From NCBI GenBank assembly GCA_013433145.1, contig CM024183.1:1811001-1875000 (forward strand): a stretch of 64,000 bases of DNA. Reading direction: 5' to 3'. The stretch's first letter is position 1. Each line of letters begins with the position of its first letter. Below are positions 24,801 through 36,800 of this stretch, piece by piece. The notes beneath the pieces are model-generated. The model ran no database searches and was not told where the DNA came from. It saw only the letters and a program-made list of their open reading frames with translations. Made by a program: the position numbers and the translations under genes. The stretch comes from Ascaris suum. Its lineage: Eukaryota > Nematoda > Chromadorea > Rhabditida > Ascarididae.

Positions 24801-27800
24801 CAATAATGATTAGCCGTAAAATATAGCTTAATGAAACGAAACTTTTTTATCAAAGAGAGAGCAAATCAAGTTGTTTATTTTAGGATATTGCGTTACTAAT
24901 AACATCAGTTTATTTGGTTATTACTAAGGGAATCTCAAGTATAATTGCTGGTGTTGGTGTATAGTATCAAATAGTAGTTGACTTAAAAATTGCTGTGTTT
25001 AATCTCGGTCGTGAGAAGTACTTATAAGGCCGTTTCGAAAAGTGAATGAAAAATGGTCATATTTTAAAGGTTTATAATATGATGTTATGTAAATTACAGC
25101 TTATACTTTTGAATAATCGTAAACAGTCGATGATTTGAAAAAATATTTAGAGGAATTATGATAGGATGGAAGTTAAATGGAATTTCCTTTTTTAAATCGT
25201 TTTTATGCAAAGAACGCTTTACATGAAATTTGGTAGAGAGTAGAAAGTTTACAGGAAACAAATCTTTAAATTGATTTCTTAATAAAGTTGAGTATATCCT
25301 TTAATGGTACTCGACTCCTCTGATTTCGAATCATGCATGAAATTAACATAAGAACATGCGGGGTGCCATAAACAAGAAAAGGCACAAAAATATGGAATAT
25401 GTTGGTGTTTAATGCAGCGTTCAGCGGCTGTAGGATGTCTTCATCGTGTGCTTGTTGTATGGGTTGGAATCGCAGAGGTACACAAACAGGCTCGGGCGTT
25501 GGGCCGTCGTTAAGCAGCTTGGTACGGTCGCGATTCTCTCTCTCACTCTCTCTCTATCTGCTTGCCCCAGTGCGTTGTGGCGCGAACAATGCGTAAAGTT
25601 CTTACATAAATTTTCATAAACTTTCAAAATGTTATCCTGGGTATTCCCTACACATCACTTTGAAGGTATGGGAGTTAAGACGGCTGTCATCAGAAGGTGA
25701 TGTTCGAAGCGGCTGGTAGGAATCTGTCAACGGTTCCTACTTAATAAGTCACCTTTGAGTTTTTCATTGATGGCCATTGATGTATTATAGGCTATCTTTA
25801 GCAGGAATCATATAAGCTTAAGCTCGTTTGATTGCAGTAATTAGCGTGCAGCTATTGAATTTGAATAGTGAAATGAATTCTGATGCTAGAATAAAACCAC
25901 AGTTAAATATAACTTATATTCGATATATTTGCATAATATGCAAATTTTTGATATGTCAGTCTATGCAAACAATAAATTTTCAAAACGAAATATCTCACAT
26001 ACCACACAATTGCAGATCTATTCAGTACTTCAGTGGTTTTGAAATAAAGTCGACTGAGCGCCCAATTTAACTCTACAAATATTTCAGTTGAAACTCTATA
26101 AAAGCTCAGTGCTAAAAATTTCTCTTTTTTAGATATCAGCGATTGTTTAAATACTCAATAAATGCTTAGGTTAATGTATTGTATGTTTAGTAAACACCAC
26201 TATGATGTATATTTTATCGTTTAATAAAGTTTTTGAGGAGAACAATTGCTTTGTGATGCATTGTTTTTTTTTCTTATTTGTTCAGTATGCTCTTTGCTGA
26301 TTTCAGTGATTGGTCATATTTTACTCTTGTATTTGTATATGTGGTTGGTTGGTTCTTGACTCAAGGGGCTGCTTTGCAATCAATTTGAACATTTCTTTGA
26401 GTTTCGTTTTAAAGAAAATTCAAATGATGGAGAGTTGTCATTGAGAGGCACTTTTCCATGCAAAGTTACCGCAGATCCGATCCGCCGAGGGAATTTTTGG
26501 AGTTGGTTAAATCTCGGAGAATTTCAGTGATATATCTTGAATGCACCTGATGGATGAATTGAATTGTTTCATGTTGCAGATAATCGGATGTTTCAGGTTT
26601 ACAGGGTTTACAATTTCTTTTTTTTTTGTTTGTTTGTCGTCGCTTGTATATACAAACAAAAATGTTGACATATTTGCAGCGATGGCCGTCCATCCAACAA
26701 CGCATCCGGCAGTGACGCCGTTTGCGACACCAATGGCCGCACCGATGGCGGCGATGCCTCCGCAGATGCCACCCACCGCGATGCCACCAATGGGCGCTTT
26801 CCCACCGATGATGCCTCCGCCGGGTTAGTTATTGTGCTTTACTGCATCTTCTCATTTTCCTCTGTATGGCTCTCAACATTTTTCTTGAGTGAATCGACAA
26901 AATCAATTCATTACTTATTTAATGGTAGAGAGATGTGAATTTGGAGCAATTGTTTTCATTTGAAACGAATTTTTCAAAGAGGAGATGAGTTTTTCAAAAA
27001 TGGAACGAGGAAAGATGATTCAGCATTCATTGCACCTCCAGCGGTTTCCTATCTGCGCAGTATAGTCGAAAAATTGTTGGAAGTCTCACTTTTGCCGTAA
27101 AATGCCTATCAATGTGGAATATGTCGAAAAATTTGTTTCAGATAATTTCGAAACTAACTAGTTTTATTAAAAGTTTTGATACGCATAGGTAATTTAGAGG
27201 TTAATGGCGTGTGCACGATGCCTGATGGTTCGAAGCAGTGAGTATGTAAACGGTGTCATCAGGAATGGTCGCTCATAGAGTGCGTCATTCTGTTTGTGAC
27301 CAATTGAGAAGATAAGGGTAACGAAGCGAATATTTTCATACGAGGTTTTTGTCAAGGGAGAGACAGTACAAAAGGTGACGGCTGCTGAAGGTGAGAGAGC
27401 GAGTGGGTTAAAAGTTGGCTAACGGGCTTGAGCGACCCTTACATTTTTTTTAGATTGCATGTGAAGAATCGATCGTAAATTGTTTCATACAACGACAACT
27501 ATTTCTTGCTCTCTGTCTTAGTGAAGCGCATCGAACCTTGCAATACTTTTGTCAGTGGGGAAAGGGGGAATTGTTGAGGTGATCGTCGTCCTCGTCTCAA
27601 GCTTTCTTCGTACTTTATCACCACCAACTTCCCATTTTGCCTGAGATTCGTTCATCTCCCCTCACATCAAAAAATCGCTCTTAGTGAGGCTTGTCGTTTT
27701 GACTATATTCTAATAAGAAGGCTGTTGGAATTCGTGCAGGGATACTGTTGTCGATGAAATGGATAGAGAAGAAAGGAGAAATATGCGTCGGATTTCTCAT

Positions 27801-30800
27801 CAACGTCTATAATCATTTCTTGTTGTTTTGAAGGTTTCCCGCCGATGGTTCCTCCAATGATGTTCCCACCGCGACCTGGATTCCCGCCAATGTTCCCAGG
27901 CATGCCACCCGCATACCCGATGCCGGCCATGCCCGCAATGCCAGTTATGCCTACAGCGGCGACTGCCAGTACAGTTGCGGCTACACCATCTGACGCTGCA
28001 GCGGTTAGTTTCTTTTCATTGTATAATTGTTATGTGTTGGAACGCAGGAGAGAGTTTATTTGCGCTTCAGTCAAGGAGTGCTGTGAAATGCCTAAGTTGG
28101 AGCCTGGCATTACCTTTTACTACGCTGACTTTTTGCCCAGGTTAGCCTCTTTTGGGCATATTGGGTGAGATACAAGTCCTGTTTTGACCTTAAATGGTAT
28201 AAACTGGTGAAACGCTCGTTCAGATAACCGATGAGATTTCAGGCAGCTGGCGCAACATCAGCGGAAGCAGCACTTTGGCAGGAGTATACGGCTCCAGACG
28301 GCCGCAAGTATTACTACAACACGCAAACACAGGAGACGACATGGGATAAACCGAAATGTCTACAAGGTTAGGGCACGTAATTGTTGGCAACCTGGTCGCA
28401 GACCTCATTCTTAGAGCCTTCACAGTTATGTCTCATTTGTTGGAGGATATGACTATGAAGATGAGTATATTTTGTCATATCATGGTCACATTTCGTCAAA
28501 TTCATCACTGCATATTATTCCTATCCTTGTGGGAGATTGTGCAGTCACGGCGGATTTTATGACTGTTTGTTACAATGATTTTTATGGCACAGTGCATTTG
28601 TGCATAAGCCGATAAACTGGTGACGTAAATTGTGAAAACAGTGGTTTGTAGTTTGTGGAAACTTTGCAAGCTTAGCATGTTATGCGGCGCTGATTGGACG
28701 CGAATGTTACATCCGGCTGCAGATTAGCACAATTTCTATTAATAAAATATTCGAAAGGTATAATGGAAGCACTATATAGTGTTTATGTGGTTATATTTTC
28801 AGCTCCGGCAGCAACGACTCCCGCGACCACATCATCAACCACTTCATCGGATGGCAGTGCGGTACCGGTGATCACAGAGGCGCAGCAACAGGCGGCTGCT
28901 CTTGCCCAGCAACAGGTATATTATTATAATTTGATTTTGATTTATACGTTTGTTTGCTTTCTCTCGTAGTTGAGCGTTGAATGATCAATTGAACGGATAA
29001 TGTTGACGGGCGCGCCACTTTCCGTTTCAGATTTTAGATCAGAGAGCAGATTGCCTCTTGTGTATATAACAAGAACGACAAAGTTATGTTGCTCAGGGAT
29101 GAGTGTACTCAATGACAGGCAATGTGAAACATTGATTTTTTTTCATTTATTACGTGAATCAGTTTCATGTAATTAGTAAAATCGTTGTTCCATACCTTAC
29201 TTTTACACTGATTAAAGTTGCGAGTTATGTCGATGATTTGTGCCCATTCACGAGAAGAGTCTCTAGAAGGTACCATGCATGGGAGAGAAAACCACATATG
29301 GGAAGCAGTCCTGGAATAGGGGAACTGAATCAACATGCAGGTTTAAAAATAAACTCCCACAGTCGTCCTAGACGTCGTTACCTGTCACATGCTGTCATAT
29401 CAATGAAAGACGTTATGAGGTTGAAGGAACGGCACGCAAGCCTATCTAATAAGTGAAGCAGTTTGTTTTATCGGCACTCATTTTATATGCCCGCAGTCAC
29501 ATGTTACTGGTATTTGTGATCCCACCTTGGGTAGGAGAGCCTCTTACAGCGCTTGCTTGGGCGCGATGCGTGAATAAAAGTTCCTTATTACAGGTGCAAG
29601 CTCAGTTGGCTGCAGCGAAAGCAGCGGCAGAAGAAGCGAAGAAAAAAGAAGAAGAGGAGGCAAAAGCGGCGGCTGCAGCAGCAGTCAAACAACAGAGTGA
29701 CAAGTCGAGGCCTGTTAGCAGCAACCCGGTCGCTGGTACTCCTTGGTGCGTCGTATGGACCGGAGATCACAAGGTGACGCTAAATATCTATTCAAATAGG
29801 TGTGGTGCTGTGACAGAAGTGGTGACTAGAGATGAGCACAGTAATACGGCGCCTGCAAATTTCTACAGTCGAAGGCCCACTTTAGATGGGGAGAAGGTGG
29901 GATTGTGTTATGTGTGATAGCAAGATTCGACCACTCTCAGCATCGCTGCTTTCCTCTCATTTGTTATTTCTTCGAACGTTGAGAGAATTTGAGGGTCATC
30001 CCATGACCTGTGCGTCAGTAACTTAGTTTTATATGCAAAATGATAGTGGTTGAATCCGCTCCCTGCACGGATAATATTGTGATCAAATGGTGACGGCATC
30101 AGATCCATAAAAGCACTTGTCGACCGTCACCAGACGCTTATCTTTGCTGTTTTTATGCAAGATTTATTATGAAGTTGCGGGTTTGAGCATTTGTTCAGAT
30201 GAGTGGAACGATTTTGGGAGAGGAAAGGGAGAAAAAAAGAAAAGTAATGCGAACCTTTTTGGAAAATATCCCCTAACTGACATGTCGTTACTATCCATTT
30301 TATATTTGCTGAGTTTTATTAAAATTCGAATATTGTCCTCATTAAACTGGCATCATTTTCAGGTGTTCTTCTACAATCCGTCAACGAGAACTTCGGTCTG
30401 GGAGCGACCACCGGAGCTCTACAATCGACCCGATGTCGATCTCCTTGTTTCGAAGCCACCAGAAGAAAAAAGTAATATTTTTCTTCCTGATTTGTGATTA
30501 TGGTAGACCTCATTTATTAGTTTTATTTGATGGTTTTCCGTACCTATTTATATTTTTTATCGAGCCCTAGATGGTAAGGTGCCTGTTCAACCGTTTGAGG
30601 GGTGGTAATGAAAAGCATGATGCGACCATTCGTGAGAAAAATGTTCAGAACCTGCAGCGGAGCCAGCAAAGCAGCAAGCGGAGCAGACTTCGGAGCAAGA
30701 CGACGAGAAGATGGACATCGATGACGAGAAGACGGCGAAGTCTGGTTCCGACATGGAGGAGAGTGAAGACAACGACGATGATGGACCGCCAGCCGTTAAG

Positions 30801-33800
30801 AAGAGCCGAAAGGAGAAGAAATTGTTTGTTTTTATGAGCGTTTTCTTATTTGTTATGTATGTGTGTGCATCTGTATGTCTGTTTGTTTGTTTCTTCGGAT
30901 GATAGTATTAGCAAGGCTATTGCTGTGGCTAGAGTTACAAGTTTTGTATGCTAATGGTGCCTCAGCAGTTCATAACCTAGAAATTTGCATCACAATTAGA
31001 GGATATCACTGAAATTTGTGTCCTCTTTAAACCCATAGGATATCGCTTCGGTCGCAAAAGCGGAAATTTCTCGTAGATTCGCGCGGCGATTAAATCACTG
31101 GAAATAGGAGGAAGTTTTTCTGCAAATTTTGTTTTTTGTTGCTGAGTTGTGAAGTCGGCCGGCAGGTCGATCGGGTAGTTACGAAAAGCGTTTATCGTAT
31201 CAATTCCTTTGGCATATTGTCTCACTTACTGTTGGTTTTTTGACCTGGGGTTTATTTCGCTACAGGATGTGTTATCACCACCAAAAAGGCCCATCCTCAT
31301 TGATGGTTATTTTAGTAATTTTAAGTAGGTCAAATGAGTAAACCCTTATTTAGTTAAGATACTCTCAGTTGGACTGTAGTTAAGTGAATGTTCGTCTCGT
31401 TGGCCTTCTGCTTCAACGTCAGTTTTTCCCAAAATTACCTTGATTGGTTGTCATACACGCGGAAATCGCTGTTTGCGTGCTTATCGTTTAATCACTTCAA
31501 ATACGAAGTCGTTTTTTGCTTATTTTATTTTACTTTTATCGGGAAGTTGTGAAGCCAACTGATGATTTGATCGGGTAGTTGTATCCCCAACTGAATTTGC
31601 TAACAGTATTACTGAAGATGTTGTTGAACACCACTTAGACAGTTGCGTAATATGATGGGTGGGCAACTTAATCCGATGAGCATTTGGCGGTCTGGCGTGC
31701 ACATCGAGCAAGTGGCCAAAGTCGAGATGAATTGTGGGACTGTTTGCGTGTTTGATTGGAGACTTTTTTGGAAAGGTTCGCTTCTTATGCTTTGGTAGGT
31801 ATGAAATGTTTTTTGAAATCTTATATGTGCTCGATTTTTGTACTACGATCTTTCGATTATTAGCTGCGATCCATGTTACAAATATTGGTGATTTTTTAGC
31901 TTTGAAGGTGCCGAGTGAGGGGGAGTAAAATCTCCAAGACATAGGGAAATGAATTTTTGACACCAACATGGTAGTACGATGGAATGAAGTGGAGTTCTGT
32001 TTATGAGTTTATGGTATAAAGCTAACAACAAAATTTATTCAGAGAGAAGCAACGACTGGAACAGTTGGCGGCAAAGAAGGAAAAGGAACGACCGCGTCAA
32101 ATGCTCGAAAAGCAAGCCGACCCGGCCATTCAGGCTGAGTTGCAAGCGCAAAAGGAAAGAGAAGAGGTTCGGTTGTGTTGATTTTGTTGCTGATTAACCG
32201 ATTTCCGGTTTTTGTTGGTTAATTTTATTAAGTTTAGAAGAGAAATCAAAGTGCGGAGATGTTTTCAGTTGAAATCATTTTTCAGGTTCCATTCGAACGC
32301 CGCCTACAGGAATTCAAAGAGATGCTAAAAGAGAAGAATGTTAGTACGGGAAGCACATGGGAGAAGGAACTCTCGAAAATTGTCTTCGATAAACGATATC
32401 TTCTCTTGAATGCCATTGAACGTAAAGCGGTTCGTTATTTTCTTTTATTTTGAGGCAAAATTAGTTGAAGTTTGATTGAAATCGACTGGCATCGTTTTAT
32501 ATGGTGAGTTTTCGTATTTATTTTTGTAATATTTAGTTGCTAATTGCATTATTTTGCTCATTTTCATTTTCCTGGCGAAAGTTTTTGTACTTAATATTGA
32601 AACAGATACTGTCCCAGTATGCTGGTGGTGATAATATGGAGGTATGGGATTAGTAGTGATTATGATTGTTGTTGATGCGGAATTACAGTTCCTTCATCGA
32701 TCCTCCCCAAATGTATTTGCGTTTATTGGCTAGCAATTTAAACTCTTTTTCATTACGTTTGGGAATTGTTTCTCTCTCAGGTATTCCTTATTAAGCAGGT
32801 ATTTTGCAGGCGTTTGAAGCGTATGTGCGTGAAAGGACGGAAGTGGAACGAGCGGAAAAGAAGAAGAGAACAAAGGAAGCACGAGATAATTTCAAGAGCC
32901 TTTTAGAAGAGGCTAAATTACATGGAAGGTATGCGGTGTGTTATTTACAACTTTGAGAGTGTTTGAGGTGACATTTGTGCGGGGGAAAATTTTGACATAT
33001 GTTAGTTGAGGAAAGGAAAGCCTGTTATGAAAGAATTTGACGGCATTCAGACATTGAGATCAAATTTGGCAAGGAGAGACCTATGTTTTGACCGGTTGGA
33101 TTGTACACTGTAGAAGTGATGTGGATCGGTTTGAAAAGAACGACGATTTTTGCATTGACTGTGGAGACCTTTAATTTCTTCGATTGTTTGAACAAACGCG
33201 GTCGTCGTTGTTTGCATTCGAAGTGCAGCTATTGAGAATTGATTGGCTTTTACTCGTATTTTGATGGTGCATTTGGAGCAAAGTTGCTGTTGCAGATCTT
33301 CATTCTCGTCATTTGCATCGAAGTGGGGCAAGGATAGTCGATTCAAAGGCGTTGAGAAAATGCGCGAAAAAGAAGATATCTTCAACGAGTACGTACAGGA
33401 ACTTTACAAGAAGGAAAAAGAAGAGCGCAAGGAGAAGAAGGAAAAGGTTCGAGGCGTTTTCCCACTTTTCATTTTTCTTGTTTATATTTGTAACTAACAT
33501 GTTAATCCACTTTTTTTCGCAAGTGTATTTGCTTTGTACTTGCTTTCATTATGAAGATTGTTCGGGTTTCGTGGTCGCACTAACCCATCTATGGGCTCCG
33601 TATTACTATGAGTTAATCCGTTTTTTAAAGTTTATGGGCTATTCCGCCTAGAAATATCCTAAAGTTAAAGGGTAAAAATGAGGATTTGGAAGGGGAGAGA
33701 AGGATTTCCTCATGTATCGTCTGGTTGAAAGTATGAGGTAGGTGTGATCCCCGGCAAAGGAGAGTGCTTATATTCTCGCTCTACTGGCGCGGTGCTGTCA

Positions 33801-36800
33801 GTAGAGATATCTCGAATAAATACTTTGTGTGAAGCAGCTGTTCACCGTCCGAGGGGAGATGATTATTTGTATTTTCTTCTGTCGATTGTCTTTGGCCGAA
33901 ATGAATTAATTTTTCAGATACGAAAGGAATTTATGGCAATGCTATCGGAGAAGAGCATCACTCGTCGCACGAAATGGTCCTCATTGAAGAAGACCCTGGA
34001 GGATGATGAACGATACAAGGCGGTTGAGGGGTCGTCGAATCGAGAGGCGCTCTTCAGAGAATATCAAGATTCCCTTCCCGAAGAGACCAACTCGGTGAGT
34101 GCTAAGTTTATTACGTTTGAAAGCGTTTCTTTTAATTTTGCTTGAATAGCGTTTTTGAGGAGTTGGGGCAATTGTTGTTAAGGCAGAGGTTTTTTTTTAC
34201 TGAAGCTGAGCATAGTTTCTGCACCAGAAATATGTTTGCCTAGATAAAGATGGCTCATCTTGCACAAAGCCTAAAGCCTACTCCTGCTTGAACGCTGACC
34301 AGCTTGTATGGTACTCACTGCATACGTTTTCCACCTTCGTTTCATCCGAGTTTGTTGCCATCAAATTGAGTTGTTTAGCCTCCTTATCCACTGTTCATTG
34401 TTTCGTTTTCTCGTGGGTTGGTTGTCTGCCCACCCAACACGTCTAGTTACAATGTTACAATGTCCCCGGTGAGTCGACAAGTGGAAAGGAAGGGGTTTAG
34501 GGAACGGTTGCTTCAGAATGAAATAAAGACGTCATGATGTTGCTTTTATGGCATCTTCTTGAGGGTAACGCTTCTTTTCATATGCGTTTGCTTTTATGGA
34601 TGACGTTGAGTGGTTCGACGTATTCATATTCGTTCACTTTGAGGCTTCCGAGTTCAGTTGGGGTGACTGATGTTAGATGTTTTTTATAAATAAGACACCG
34701 TAATTGACGTTAAGGATGTGGACGAGGAGAGTGATCGTCAGAAGCGAGCAGCAGCGGAGACGGCAATTCAGGAGCGCAAGAAGGAGGTCGAGGCTGAACT
34801 TGGTGAGCAACTAAAAGAGCGAAGTAAAGAGCACGAGAAACACAAATATCAGGAACACGAAGATTCGTTCAGGGCGCTTCTCGTTGATCTCGTTAGTAGT
34901 TTTATATTATTCATATGATGTGCATGGGAATATGGTGTACTTTGGATCCAGTTATCGTCTGATCCAGAATGTGCGAAGAAATCGCCCAAACTTCAATCTC
35001 CCGCTTAGTAGATAGAATTGAATAATGTTGCGAATAGGGGAGAGGGGGAGGGGGGAAGTGGTCGGTTTAATGGATTTCTTTTAAACCATTAATGCGTTCT
35101 TATGCTGTGAAAAAGGAAGGGAAAGTGCAGTTTGCATTATTTTTTCGTCAGTTCTCAAATCTGTCAAGCAAGTCGAGGTTCCTGTTTGTCGGATTTATCC
35201 GTCTGCATTAACTGATATGTAGGTTATTGAATGAAATATTTCCGAATGCCATTGTGGATTAGAACGAGTGCCTTTTGAATTGCTTTCAAGGAATGAGTTG
35301 TGAATTTATGTAGTTGGTGAGGGATTAAGCCAGTCGGATGCACACGACACGAACATTAGGGATTAAGCCAGTCTGACGACACGAGCATTAAGCCAGATGC
35401 TCGTGTTGATTATTGTATGTTTGACAATTGTAATTGATAATTTGCAACGTTTTGCATAGTGATTTAAGTCATTGCATTGAATGGATTTGCAAAGTGAGTT
35501 GCTACTATGCAGATCAAGTCAACTGACTATTCATGGCATGAGGCACGTCGAATGTTGCGTAAGGATTCGCGTTACGAGAATTGCGATTTGCTCGAGAAAG
35601 ACGCTAAGGAGCGGTTATTCGAATCACACATCCAACAGCTCGACAAAAAAAGACGCGAGCTCTTCTTCCAGGTAATTTTTTTCTGCTGTTTATATTTGGG
35701 AAAAATTTAATGATTCAAAGTGGAGCTGGTCCGTCGCAAATTTGATTGTCATGGTGGCTGGTTGCTTACATGCAAAAAGGTGGTCTCGTTTAATGGAGCT
35801 GCTCTTCCTTCCGATCCTTTTTCCCACCTTCATTAGTTTACACCACTGTAAGGAGCAAACATCCTCTCGTCCCATGGAGGAAGAGCAGAAAGGGAGGTAA
35901 GGGAGAGGGTGCCCATGTTTATGCACACCCATTGTTTATATTGCTGGACTTGAAGGGCAGCTGGGCAGATTTTCCTCAGGACAAGGTGGAGTGTTTTTTC
36001 AGCAGTACTTTTTTCTCCGTCGTTTTTCAGCATTCCGAGCTCAAGTGGTCAAAAGGTTGATCTCTTGACGTCTGTGACACCTAGGCTTGTGAAGTGAACG
36101 TGGAAAAGGCGCAATGCTATTTGACAGAGAATTTTTTTTGTAGCTCCTTAACGATACGAAGGATCTCACTCCGAGCACGAGGTGGCGCGATGCTAAGAAG
36201 ATAATCGAAAAGGATGACCGATTCGTCAAATTTAGTATCAGCGATCGTGTATGTTTTGAAACGCTTCATTTTATTTGCAATCTCCCTCCACCGATTTTTG
36301 TTCTTTTGAAGCGATCACCGATCGATATTTCTGCTCATCGTTTATGAAATTAGCCTGTGGAAGAGAAATTCATGTTAGAAAGCACTTTGTGGAAGAAAAA
36401 TCTTTGTGGGAAAAACTCCGTGGAAGAAAAGCTAGTGGAAAGAAGTTTATTGAAAAATCAGTTTTCTGCTTACATTTATCGATTGTTTTAGACTTAACAC
36501 ATCATTGGTGATCTGTCACGTGATCGATATGCAATTAGGATTTGTGGAATCTGTTTGCAAAATAATAGATTACAAATTGATCGAGCAAAAACTGCCGAAA
36601 TTTGCCTCAGCCTTTTCGGTTTTACTCATTTGTTTTGTTGCCACCGCTGCTACTAGTAATTTTCACTATTTCAATAAATTCGATTTTTTAAAGTCAGTTT
36701 TCTACTTACATTTATCGAAGTACATTGATGTATATTTATAGTTTTGGAGTGTTATTAAATTGCAGAAAACGGAGCGTGATTATAAAGAATGGATGGATGA

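Noticed and set aside
25399..25596. Open frame inside TCERG1 intron 5, possible alternative exon
   Set aside because: No acceptor/donor pair keeps the phase 1-1 frame, and the sequence is partly a CT microsatellite.
27225..27245. GGTTCGAAGC resembling a tRNA B box
   Set aside because: The B-box consensus ends in TCC, and no acceptor stem or A box could be placed around it.
31520..31969. 149-codon minus-strand frame in TCERG1 intron 12
   Set aside because: No domain, no splice partners, and it overlaps a diverged intronic duplication; most likely a chance frame.
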